The notes: generated from the letters alone by a model not told the origin. A stretch of 64,000 nt of DNA from Xylanimonas cellulosilytica (GCA_001072465.1 JVKM01000061.1:1-64000); one strand, 5' to 3'. Positions 51,098-58,709 are shown, numbered from the stretch's first letter. A program made the numbers and translations.

Positions 51098-53149
51098 ATG
51101 AATACTCCACTCCTTCAGATCAAAGATCTGCACACCGATATTGAGATCCGCAACGGCGTGGTTCGCGCCCTCTCGGGTGTCGACCTGCACGTGAACCCGG
51201 GCGAGACCCTGGGCATCGTGGGCGAGTCCGGCTCCGGCAAGACCATGACGGCCCTGTCTCTCATGGGCCTGCTCCCCCAGGGCGGCAAGGTCTCCTCCGG
51301 CTCGATCATCCTCGACGGCCAGGACCTCACCCAGCTGCCCCTCAAGGAGAAGCGCAAGCTGCGCGGCACCAAGGTCGGCATGATCTTCCAGGATCCGCTC
51401 ACCTCCCTGAACCCGACCATGAAGATCGGTCTTCAGGTGTGCGAGCCGCTGCGCGTGCACGAGAAGCTCTCGAAGAGGGCAGCCCTCGCACGCGCCGTCG
51501 AGATCCTCAAGCGCGTCGGCATGCCTCGTCCCGAGGTGGTCATCAATAACTACCCGCACCAGCTCTCGGGCGGCATGCGTCAGCGCGTCATGATCGCCAT
51601 GGCCCTCGTCTGCAAGCCGCGCATCCTCATCGCGGACGAGCCGACGACGGCACTGGACGTGACGACGCAGATGCAGATCCTCGACCTCATCGACGAGCTG
51701 CGCGACGAGTACAAGATGGGCGTCATCCTCATCACCCACGACCTGGGTGTCGTGGCCGGTCACACCGACCGCGTCGCCGTCATGTACGCCGGCCGTATCG
51801 TCGAGACCGCGCCGACGAAGACGCTGTTCACCGAGCCGAAGCACCGCTACACGAGCTCGCTGATGGCAGCACTGCCCGAGCGCGCCCTCGAGGCCGGCAC
51901 CAAGCTCTTCTCGATTCCGGGCGCTCCCCCGTCGCTGACCAACCTGCCGGTGGGCTGCCGCTTCGCTGCCCGCTGCCTGTGGGCCACCGACGAGTGCCGC
52001 GCCGGCTACCCGGACCTCAGCGGAGACGACTCCCACACCTTCTCCTGCTTCCATCCGGTGCAGGAAGGCGACGAGTCCCCCGCGATCCTCCAGGCCAAGC
52101 TGGATTCCGGCAAGGCCGAGGACGCGGCCAACAGCACCCCGCAGATTTCCCACGAGGTACTGCTGGACGTCAAGGAGGCCTCGCGTGAGTACGAGTCGGC
52201 GGGATCCGGCTTCTTCAAGCGTGACAAGGGCGTTGTGTCCGCCGTCGACCGCGTCTCCATCACGGTCAACAAGGGCGAGACCTACGGCCTCGTCGGCGAG
52301 TCCGGCTGCGGTAAGTCCACCGTGGGTCGCCTTATCGCCGGCCTTGAGCCCCCGTCGGGCGGCGCCATCGAACTCGATGGACGCGACCTGGCTACGCTCA
52401 AGGGACGCGATGCTGTGCGCATCCACCGCGACGTGCAGATGATGTTCCAGGACTCCTACGCGGCAATGGACCCGCGCATGCGCATCGACCAGATCCTGGC
52501 CGAGCCCATGAGCATCCAGAAGACCGGCAATGCTCGCCAGATCGCCGAGCGCATCATGGAGATCCTCGAGCAGGTTGGCCTGACCGAAGAGGTCCTGGAC
52601 CGCTACCCGCACGAGTTCTCGGGCGGTCAGCTCCAACGCCTCGGCTTCGCCCGTTCGCTGACCCTGGCTCCCGACCTGATCGTGGCCGACGAGCCCGTCT
52701 CAGCGCTTGACGTCTCCGTCCAGGCGCAGGTCCTCAACCTCATGAAGGACCTGCAGCAGGAGCTGGGCCTGTCCTATCTGTTCATCAGCCACGACCTGGC
52801 GGTCGTTCAGTACATGGCCGATCGTATCGGCGTCATGTACCTGGGCCGCATCGTCGAGGAGGGACCCGCTCACGAGGTCGTCAAGAACCCGAAGCACCCC
52901 TACACGAAGGCGCTCATCGACTCGATCCCCGTGCCGGACCCCGAGTTCAAGCACGACGAGAGTGCCATCAAGCTCACCGGCGAGCCGCCGAGCGCCGTCA
53001 ACCCGCCCGAGGGTTGCCGATTCCGCCCGCGCTGCCCCTTCGCTGGCGAGGAGTGCAAGGTGCAGCCCATGCTCACGGATGAGACGCACCGCGTGGCGTG
53101 CCACCACCCGCTCCTGACGCTGAGCGTCAAGGAAGAGGTGAACGCCTAA
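51098..53149 (+). CDS. Fused ABC transporter ATPase (DppD-DppF in one chain)
   Basis: A 683-residue protein with two complete nucleotide-binding domains. NBD1 (1-330) has Walker A GESGSGKTMTALSLMG, signature LSGGMRQRVMIAMALV and Walker B ILIADEPTTALDVTTQ; NBD2 (about 345-680) has GESGCGKSTVGRLIAG, FSGGQLQRLGFARSLTL and LIVADEPVSALDVSVQ. Each ends in the oligopeptide-ATPase C-terminal domain with a CxxxxxxCxxxxP-type cysteine cluster (GCRFAARCLWATDECRAGYP and GCRFRPRCPFAGEECKVQ). In most bacteria DppD and DppF are separate; the fusion fixes them one to one. It closes the operon, with a terminator 25 bases on. Confidence 0.95.
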   Translation: MNTPLLQIKDLHTDIEIRNGVVRALSGVDLHVNPGETLGIVGESGSGKTMTALSLMGLLPQGGKVSSGSIILDGQDLTQLPLKEKRKLRGTKVGMIFQDPLTSLNPTMKIGLQVCEPLRVHEKLSKRAALARAVEILKRVGMPRPEVVINNYPHQLSGGMRQRVMIAMALVCKPRILIADEPTTALDVTTQMQILDLIDELRDEYKMGVILITHDLGVVAGHTDRVAVMYAGRIVETAPTKTLFTEPKHRYTSSLMAALPERALEAGTKLFSIPGAPPSLTNLPVGCRFAARCLWATDECRAGYPDLSGDDSHTFSCFHPVQEGDESPAILQAKLDSGKAEDAANSTPQISHEVLLDVKEASREYESAGSGFFKRDKGVVSAVDRVSITVNKGETYGLVGESGCGKSTVGRLIAGLEPPSGGAIELDGRDLATLKGRDAVRIHRDVQMMFQDSYAAMDPRMRIDQILAEPMSIQKTGNARQIAERIMEILEQVGLTEEVLDRYPHEFSGGQLQRLGFARSLTLAPDLIVADEPVSALDVSVQAQVLNLMKDLQQELGLSYLFISHDLAVVQYMADRIGVMYLGRIVEEGPAHEVVKNPKHPYTKALIDSIPVPDPEFKHDESAIKLTGEPPSAVNPPEGCRFRPRCPFAGEECKVQPMLTDETHRVACHHPLLTLSVKEEVNA

Positions 53150-53174
53150 CACACACGTTCATGCGAACTCCATG

Positions 53175-53212
53175 CGTTGCCCCCGGCCCGCCGATGCGAG
53201 CCGGGGGCAACG
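53175..53212 (+). terminator. 13-bp hairpin ending the Dpp operon
   Basis: CGTTGCCCCCGGC and GCCGGGGGCAACG with a 12-base loop. Confidence 0.85.
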
Positions 53213-53425
53213 TTATGCGCGACAGCTAGGTCGACGGGCCGCTATGCGCGTCTGAAGGGCACAGCGCTGCGTCGCCCTCCTGGTGCCCGTCGCTGCCCCA
53301 TCACGGCGCGTTGGGGTTATAGGACAAAACGTGCTGGTCGAGGTTCGGCCCCAGGCATTGTCGAGGGCGGTGTCGTTGGGCTTGCGCACTCGCGCCGCTG
53401 CGCCTCAGCCAGGATGCGCCCCATC
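53213..53425. other. Non-coding DNA after the Dpp operon
   Basis: About 210 bases with no reliable frame. Contains GGTTATAGGACAAAACGTGC near 53325, which looks like neither promoter nor coding sequence. Leads into the repeat arrays. Confidence 0.5.
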
Positions 53426-53511
53426 GGGAACATTCCACCTGATCGGGAGCATTCAACCCGTTAGGGAAGATTCCACCCGATCGGAAGGGGTTGAATCTTC
53501 CCGATCGGGTG
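53426..53511. repeat. Three 19-bp direct repeats plus an inverted copy
   Basis: Units at 53426, 53445 and 53464 (the first GGGAACATTCCACCTGATC), back to back without spacers, then an inverted fourth copy ending about 53511. Units 3 and 4 form a long hairpin (53464-53478 with 53487-53502, 14 of 15 pairs), and an alternative stem CACCCGATCGG/CCGATCGGGTG (53475-53485, 53501-53511) excludes it. Confidence 0.8.
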
Positions 53512-53770
53512 TAACACCTCATCCGTCACAAGCGTCATCGCGGAGCTGGCCGCTCGTGACCTCCGCCGTCATTGCTGGCGACACCCTACCGGCGTTTATC
53601 GGCACCCTGCCGGGCAGTCATGCACTAGTGAGGGAATATGACACCAGGGGTCATGGCAGGGGTTTGGCAGCATTAGGAGCCTCCCTTCGGCGTGTCGCCG
53701 GCGTGTCGCGCCCCTAATGGTGCAAATCCCCCCATTTGGTGGCGGTGATGTCACGGTTCGGGGTGGTAAG
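53512..53770. other. Non-coding DNA between repeat arrays
   Basis: About 260 bases with no credible gene; short frames lack ribosome-binding sites. Nothing recognised. Confidence 0.5.
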
Positions 53771-53848
53771 GCGCCCAAATCGCAGACGACCTCGGTGAAT
53801 AACATTAAAAACGGGGGTTGCGGCTGAGGCCGTCTGCGTTTTGGGCAC
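53771..53848. repeat. Long inverted repeat with 23-bp arms
   Basis: Arms 53771-53793 and 53826-53848 match at 20 of 23 positions, with a 32-base A/T-rich loop containing ATAACATTAAAAAC. Could be a hairpin RNA or a MITE-like element. No ORF in the loop. Confidence 0.75.
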
Positions 53849-53878
53849 AACGGTGCCTGGCCTGGTGTGTTGGTCGCA

Positions 53879-53958
53879 CGCAAACCGCTGAATGTGCGCG
53901 TCAACCCCTTGATACACACGTAAACCCACTAATTGGCGCGTTACCCCTCTAATCTGAG
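53879..53958. repeat. Four degenerate 20-bp iterons in perfect register
   Basis: Units start at 53879, 53899, 53919 and 53939, consensus close to CGTNAACCCCTNAATNNGCG. CG begins each unit, followed by an AACCC core and an (A/G)AT. Period is about two helical turns, so the units face the same side of the DNA. Confidence 0.75.
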
Positions 53959-53992
53959 CGTGGGCGGGGCTGCCCAGGTCCGTAGAGACGCG

Positions 53993-54024
53993 TGTGGGGC
54001 ACGACCACCCGGTCGTGCCCCACA
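53993..54024 (-). terminator. 14-bp hairpin after hup
   Basis: TGTGGGGCACGACC and GGTCGTGCCCCACA around ACCC, 24 bases beyond the HU stop. Confidence 0.85.
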
Positions 54025-54047
54025 GGCTATTCGCTAGTGTCAGCGCG

Positions 54048-54329
54048 TCACTTGGAGACGGCCTTCTTCAGCGTGGAGCCAGCGGAGAGCTTCACACCGT
54101 AGCCAGCGGGGATCTTGATCTCTTCGCCGGTGCGGGGGTTACGGCCGGTGCGGGCGGCGCGCTCAACACGCTCGACGGAGAGCAGACCGGTCACCTTGAC
54201 GGCCTCGCCCTTAGCCAGGGACTCAACGAGGACGGCCTGGAAGGCGGCCAGGGCCTCGTCGGCCTTCGCCTTGGTCAGGTCGGCACGTTCGGCAATCTGA
54301 GCGACAAGCTCGGTACGGTTCACGGACAT
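54048..54329 (-). CDS. hup: DNA-binding protein HU
   Basis: A 93-residue HU. It starts MSVNRTELVAQIAERADLTK, has LAKGEAVKVTGLLSVERVER and the DNA-grasping arm AARTGRNPRTGEEIKIPAGY, ending GSTLKKAVSK. It lacks the long Lys/Ala-rich C-tail of mycobacterial HupB. Nucleoid architectural protein that bends DNA; dimer. Monocistronic. Confidence 0.97.
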   Translation of the reverse strand: MSVNRTELVAQIAERADLTKAKADEALAAFQAVLVESLAKGEAVKVTGLLSVERVERAARTGRNPRTGEEIKIPAGYGVKLSAGSTLKKAVSK

Positions 54330-54637
54330 TGAGAAACCTCATTCCTGTTCGTTCTTGGTTACCACTGTCGTGGCCACGAATGACACACTACGAAATCTTT
54401 TGCGATTTTGCCGACTTTAGGGCCAGATTTCGCGGATTTCACGAAAATATCTCGTTTTTTTGCTCAAAAACCGTCAATTCTGTGCGACAGGTCACTCAAA
54501 CTTGCCGAGTGGTTGCAATTCTGCGGAACTCAAATGCGCCGCCACCGGCACGTTTTTCGGTAACGGGAACCTTCCCACACACCGAGGACACACCCCTCTC
54601 ATTAGACCTGACAAACATAGACGACCGACATACAAAA
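54330..54637. other. Upstream region of hup
   Basis: About 300 bases with GC well below average and runs of A/T (TTTTTTGC, ATTTCGCGG), as expected upstream of a strongly expressed HU gene. No gene seen; a precise promoter was not assigned. Confidence 0.55.
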
Positions 54638-54671
54638 GGGCGGGGAGCGACCGTATGGCCGCTCCCCGCCC
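54638..54671 (-). terminator. 12-bp hairpin after the permease remnant
   Basis: GGGCGGGGAGCG and CGCTCCCCGCCC, 10-base loop. The old operon's terminator, kept although most of the operon is gone. Confidence 0.8.
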
Positions 54672-54693
54672 TGATGAGAAGCTTCGCGATGCC

Positions 54694-54951
54694 TCAGGCC
54701 GAGGCGCGCTGCTTGTTCCACACGTCGAAGGCGACAGCCAGGAGCAGGACAGCGCCCTTGACGATCTGCTGGGTGGAGGTGGAGGCACCCATGAGCTGCA
54801 TGCCGTTAGACATGACGACCATGATGAGGCCACCGATGAGGGCGCCGGACAGACGTCCGATACCGCCGGTCGTCGACGCGCCACCGATGAAGCAGGCGGC
54901 GATGGCGTCGAGCTCGAACATATTTCCGGCCGAGGGCTGCGCGCCGTTCAC
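54694..54951 (-). pseudogene. 3' remnant of a sugar ABC transporter permease (MglC/GguB-type)
   Basis: About 85 codons matching the C-terminus of ribose/galactose-class permeases (BPD_transp_2): NGAQPSAGNMFELDAIAACF then IGGASTTGGIGRLSGALIGG and MVVMSNGMQLMG, ending VKGAVLLLAVAFDVWNKQ. The N-terminal three quarters are missing; the frame continues upstream only into unrelated sequence that runs over the LacI operator. No start codon or ribosome-binding site suits the fragment. An ATPase and a binding-protein gene, normally upstream, are absent, so the operon has been cut down by a deletion whose right border lies between about 54952 and 54981. Confidence 0.85.
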
Positions 54952-54981
54952 ACTCCTCACTGAGCATCGATGAGCGGTTGA

Positions 54982-54993
54982 GTTAACGTTAAC
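54982..54993. promoter_or_regulatory. LacI-type operator, perfect 12-bp palindrome
   Basis: GTTAACGTTAAC, centred on CG as LacI-family operators are, 43 bases beyond the LacI gene stop and 30 bases upstream of the permease remnant. It fits a control site for the deleted sugar operon. Confidence 0.65.
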
Positions 54994-55036
54994 ATTCACC
55001 CGCGCATGAAAGCAAATACGACTACCAAAAGAGCCT

Positions 55037-56050
55037 CTAACGAGGGCACACTCCCGTCGAACCGCGCACAACGAGGCGTGTAGGACGCACGTACGTGTCC
55101 ACCGATTCTCCGTCGAGCGCGTGACTGACCGCCTCAAGCGCGCAGCGTCCGAGGTCCGCGAAATCCTGGCGCACCGTCGTCAGCCCCGGCCCCGCGTAGG
55201 CGGCCATTGGCACGTCGTCGAACCCCGCGACTGACACGTCGCCCGGAACACTCACCCCAGCCTCGGCGAACGCACGAAGAAGGCCGACCGCCACCTCGTC
55301 GTTCGCGCACATCACCGCGTCGGGCAGGCCGCCCTCGACGAGGTTCTGTCCTGCAACATACCCCCAGCGCGCCTCCCACGAGCCGACAAGTGGCTCGCGC
55401 ATCGGCAGACCCGCCTGATCCATCGCCTCGCGCCACCCGGCCACGCGTTCGCGAGCCTCGAACCACTCCTGAGGGCCCGCCACGCAGGCGATATCGCGAT
55501 GACCGAGCGTCATCAGGTGCTCCGCGAGCGCGCGCGCACCTCCGCGCTGGTCCGCGTGAACGACCGACACCCCGCGACCGAACGTACGCCCGCCGGAGAC
55601 CGCGACTACCGGCACGGACGCGCCCTGGGAGGCCACGGCCTCGGCGAGGGAATCAACGGGCGCGATGACGACGATCGCCTCGGCCGCCAGAGAGGAGAAG
55701 TGGTCGAAGGCACTGGCCACGTCGTCGGCACCGAAACGATCGAGGGCCACGACCGACGTGAAAAGCCCGGCCTCGCGGGCGGCGACCTCCAGGGCCACCA
55801 GCATCGAGGAGGGCCCGAAGTGGGCCGAGGTCGTGGTCACGACGCCGATAATGCCCGAGCGGGCGGTCACCAGTGCACGGGCAACCGAGTTCGGGCGGTA
55901 TCCCAGCTGCTCAATCGCGGCCTGCACGCGCTCGCGCGTCCGAGGCGATACGCGCCCCTTGCCGTTCACAACGCGAGACACCGTCTGATGCGAGACACCG
56001 ACCAATTCGGCCACATCCGCCATCGACGGAGGACGACCATTGCGCGTCAT
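55037..56050 (-). CDS. LacI-family transcriptional regulator
   Basis: A 337-residue repressor. The HTH is PSMADVAELVGVSHQTVSRV then VNGKGRVSPRTRERVQAAIE, with the hinge LGYRPNSVARALVTARSGI that enters the minor groove, followed by a periplasmic-binding-like core (SAHFGPSSMLVALEVAAREA, VMCANDEVAVGLLRAFAEAG, VAGFDDVPMAAYAGPGLTTV). Intact, although its probable target operon downstream is reduced to one fragment. Divergent from the NCS2 permease gene, which it might still touch. Confidence 0.93.
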   Translation of the reverse strand: MTRNGRPPSMADVAELVGVSHQTVSRVVNGKGRVSPRTRERVQAAIEQLGYRPNSVARALVTARSGIIGVVTTTSAHFGPSSMLVALEVAAREAGLFTSVVALDRFGADDVASAFDHFSSLAAEAIVVIAPVDSLAEAVASQGASVPVVAVSGGRTFGRGVSVVHADQRGGARALAEHLMTLGHRDIACVAGPQEWFEARERVAGWREAMDQAGLPMREPLVGSWEARWGYVAGQNLVEGGLPDAVMCANDEVAVGLLRAFAEAGVSVPGDVSVAGFDDVPMAAYAGPGLTTVRQDFADLGRCALEAVSHALDGESVDTYVRPTRLVVRGSTGVCPR

Positions 56051-56216
56051 ACCGGCCTCCCTCCCGCATGCGTCCCGCTTTGTTCACATCGTAAACGACA
56101 AGAGCCCACGACATAGAACTCGCCACACTTTTTAAATAACTCGTAAAACAATCATGCTGATCACAGAGAATAGAGGCGTCCCTAACACAACTTGGATAAA
56201 GGTCCAGGAGACACAG

Positions 56217-58157
56217 ATGGCATCAAGCCCCTCGTCCGCTCCCCACCCCGTCGATCAAGTCCCTCCCTTTGGGAAACTCACCATTCTGGGCATTCAGCAC
56301 GTCCTCGCGTTCTACGCGGGCGCCGTGGTCGTCCCGCTCGTCATTGCTTCCGGCCTCGGGCTCGACAACCACACGCTGGTCCACCTCATTAACGCAGACC
56401 TGCTCACCTGTGGCATCGCCACCATCATCCAGTCGGCCGGCATCGGCCGCTTCATCGGCGTGAAGCTCCCCCTCATCCAGGGCGTCACCTTCACCGCCGT
56501 CTCACCCCTCATCGCGATCGGCGCGGCTGCAACGCCCGCCGGCGCCGACCCGACGACCGGCCTGGCCACCATGTACGGCTCCATCATCGCCGTCGGCCTC
56601 ATCGTCTTCCTGGTCGCTCCTTTCTTCGCCAAGCTCCTGCGCTTCTTCCCGCCGATCGTCACGGGCACACTCCTGACCGTCATGGGCACGACGCTCCTGT
56701 CCGTCTCCGCCGGTGACATCGTTGCCTGGGCCGATAAGGCCACCGATGATGCAGCGAAGGCAGCCGCAACATTCGAGGCACTCGGCTTCGCTTTTGGAAC
56801 GATCGCGATCATCGTCATCATCCAGCGCCTCTTCAAGGGCTTCATGGGCACCCTGTCCGTCCTGCTCGCCTTGCTCATCATGACAGCCGTTGCCTTTGCG
56901 ATGGGCAAGACCGATTTCTCGGGCGTGGGAGAAGCCAGCTGGCTGGGCATCACCACGCCCTTCTACTTCGGCATCCCGAAGTTCTCCGCCACCGCGCTCC
57001 TCGCCATGATCATCGTCATGGCCGTGACCGCCGTGGAGACCACGGGCGACGTCTTCGCCACCGGCGAGGTCGTGGGCAAGCGCATCGCCCCGCGCGACAT
57101 CGCCAACGCCCTGCGCGCCGACGGCCTGTCCACGCTGCTGGGCGGCGTCCTCAACTCCTTCCCCTACACCTGCTTCGCGCAGAACGTCGGCCTCGTGCGC
57201 CTCACCCGCGTGAAGTCCCGCTGGGTCGTCACCGCCGCGGGCGTCTTCATGATCTTCCTGGGCCTGCTGCCCAAGGCAGCGGCAATCGTCGCAGCCATCC
57301 CGCAGCCTGTCATCGGCGGGGCCTCCCTGGCGATGTTCGCCAACGTCGCCGTCGTCGGCATCCAGACCCTGGCGAAGGTTGACCTGCGCGACAACCGCAA
57401 CGCCGTCATCGTCTCCACGTCGATCGGCCTGGCCCTCCTCGTGACTCTCAAGCCCGGCATTGTCTCGGTCATGCCCTCCTGGCTGCAGATCATCTTCGGC
57501 TCCGGCGTGACCATCGGCTCGCTAACGGCCATCATCCTGAATCTCCTGTTCTTCCACATCGGACGCCCGGCCTCGCCGGACGTGGCCGTGGTGGACGGCA
57601 AGAAGATCAACCTGGACGACATCAATGCGATGGATCGCGACCAGTTCGTCGCGACTTTCTCGTCGATGTTCTCCGCTCACACGTGGCCGGTCGAGCGCGC
57701 CTGGGAGTCCCGTCCCTTCGCCTCCGTGTCTGAGCTGCGTTCCTCCTTCGAGGACGCCGTCCTGGCGGCCAGCCCCGAGGAGGCCGAGGAGCTCATCGCC
57801 TCCTACACGGACGTCGTCTCCCTGGTCCTCGACGGCGCGGGTGACGAGCAGGCCAGCTCGGACACCTCGTCGCTGTCCGTGGGCGAGGTGTCCTCCGAGG
57901 AGGCTGAGGAGCTGCGCGCCCTGGCAGCCGCCTACCGCGAGAAGTTCGGCCGCCCGCTGGTCATCTGCGTAGATAACGTGGTGGACCGCAAGCACCTGCT
58001 GTCGTCGGGCTGGCGCCGCGTCGAGCACTCCCCCGCTCGCGAGGCTCGCTTCGCGCTCGGCGAGGTCATCGACATCGCGGACCTGCGCTTCGATCAGCTG
58101 GTCGCCGACGCGAACCCCATGCGCGCCGCGTGGGACGCTGGCTTTGAGCGCCTCTGA
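56217..58157 (+). CDS. NCS2 xanthine/uric-acid-type permease fused to an OHCU-decarboxylase-like domain
   Basis: A 646-residue fusion. Residues 15-455 form an NCS2 nucleobase permease of about 14 helices: LTILGIQHVLAFYAGAVVVP, LPLIQGVTFTAVSPLI, the VETTGDVFATGEVVGKRI box with its substrate-binding Glu, and FPYTCFAQNVGLVRLTRVKS. Residues about 462-640 match UraD (2-oxo-4-hydroxy-4-carboxy-5-ureidoimidazoline decarboxylase): INAMDRDQFVATFSSMF, WPVERAWESRPFASVSEL, ALAAAYREKFGRPLVICVDN and ARFALGEVIDIADLRFDQL. In UraD the catalytic His lies in AHPDL; here that position reads SYTDV, with Tyr about residue 530, so activity is in doubt, while the EQA glutamate (DEQASS) persists. Start ATG 56217 has CAGGAG upstream. 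No other urate-pathway gene is present. Confidence 0.88.
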   Translation: MASSPSSAPHPVDQVPPFGKLTILGIQHVLAFYAGAVVVPLVIASGLGLDNHTLVHLINADLLTCGIATIIQSAGIGRFIGVKLPLIQGVTFTAVSPLIAIGAAATPAGADPTTGLATMYGSIIAVGLIVFLVAPFFAKLLRFFPPIVTGTLLTVMGTTLLSVSAGDIVAWADKATDDAAKAAATFEALGFAFGTIAIIVIIQRLFKGFMGTLSVLLALLIMTAVAFAMGKTDFSGVGEASWLGITTPFYFGIPKFSATALLAMIIVMAVTAVETTGDVFATGEVVGKRIAPRDIANALRADGLSTLLGGVLNSFPYTCFAQNVGLVRLTRVKSRWVVTAAGVFMIFLGLLPKAAAIVAAIPQPVIGGASLAMFANVAVVGIQTLAKVDLRDNRNAVIVSTSIGLALLVTLKPGIVSVMPSWLQIIFGSGVTIGSLTAIILNLLFFHIGRPASPDVAVVDGKKINLDDINAMDRDQFVATFSSMFSAHTWPVERAWESRPFASVSELRSSFEDAVLAASPEEAEELIASYTDVVSLVLDGAGDEQASSDTSSLSVGEVSSEEAEELRALAAAYREKFGRPLVICVDNVVDRKHLLSSGWRRVEHSPAREARFALGEVIDIADLRFDQLVADANPMRAAWDAGFERL

Positions 58158-58185
58158 GTAGCTTTCAGCTTCTCTGACTGACGAG

Positions 58186-58229
58186 GCCGGGGCGCGTCGG
58201 GCAATACGCCTGACGCGCCCCGGCTTTTT
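58186..58229 (+). terminator. Rho-independent terminator of the NCS2 fusion gene
   Basis: GCCGGGGCGCGTC (58186-58198) and GACGCGCCCCGGC (58212-58224) followed by TTTTTC. The stem begins with the ACGAGGCCGGGGC motif but pairs with a different partner. Confidence 0.85.
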
Positions 58230-58259
58230 CAGGCCCACAACACCCCAGCCAGACAAAAG

Positions 58260-58364
58260 TCGCACGTAATTCGACTGCGTGAATATTCAACAACATCCAG
58301 AAACGTTGCAATTCCAATGACCACAATTCAATGTTTGAAGCAGCCGCGGGGGAATTACGTGCGA
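58260..58364. repeat. 13-bp perfect inverted repeat around AT-rich DNA
   Basis: TCGCACGTAATTC (58260-58272) and GAATTACGTGCGA (58352-58364) enclose 79 bases containing GAATATTC and two similar CA-x-TTGAATTG runs. Much lower GC than its surroundings. A minus-strand frame runs through it but has no ribosome-binding site or family; probably a MITE-like relic. Confidence 0.55.
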
Positions 58365-58444
58365 AATTGGTGAGCAGCACGAAAGATGCCTGAAACAGCA
58401 TTCTTCCCACAGCACACAGTTCCCACGACTCGCTCCAGATGCAG

Positions 58445-58645
58445 ATACGCCGAGGGGCCGACCTGGCGGTCGGCCCCTCGGCGTATCCCATCAACACAGT
58501 GCAAGTTGTCCCAGAAGGCTCCTCAATGATGTCTCGTCGGCATTGCTCGGGCCCGGCCCGTGCCGTATTCCCTTGTGATGACACCTACTGTAGGAGCCCA
58601 ACCTTGCGGCAACGGCAAGGTGAGCTGAGAAAATCCTGGGATTTT
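58445..58645 (-). ncRNA. Structured RNA element, copy A (candidate small RNA)
   Basis: Read on the minus strand, about 200 nt, similar throughout to copy B at 62817-63020. Conserved parts in order: a CAAGG segment, GTCATCACAAGGGAATACGG, a hairpin with outer stem CGGCA/TGCCG (58538-58565), GAGGAGC with TTCTGGGA, ACTTGCACTGTGTTGATGGG, and a perfect 19-bp terminator stem (58445-58463 with 58468-58486). A short conserved frame, MSSQGNTAR, breaks into different frames in the two copies because of indels, arguing against a protein. It lies just downstream of the S8 protease terminator and has no gene of its own to control. Confidence 0.65.
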
Positions 58646-58679
58646 AACCCGGCAGATAATTGACTGATCACAAGACGAG

Positions 58680-58709
58680 TGTGTGCCCCCGGTTTCCCGG
58701 GGGCACACA
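58680..58709 (-). terminator. 13-bp hairpin after the S8 protease gene
   Basis: TGTGTGCCCCCGG and CCGGGGGCACACA around TTTC, 35 bases past the stop. Confidence 0.85.

Noticed and set aside
53301..53717. Short frames in the gap between the Dpp operon and hup
   Set aside because: No start signals and no domain; they cross the tandem repeats and hairpins.
54952..55137. N-terminal part of the frame that contains the permease remnant
   Set aside because: Unrelated to permeases, overlaps the LacI gene and operator; an accidental in-frame extension.
58165..58584. 139-codon minus-strand frame beginning MSSQGNTAR
   Set aside because: Runs through the terminator stems and AT-rich repeat, lacks a ribosome-binding site, and its related copy at 62.9 kb shifts frame; better explained as non-coding RNA.
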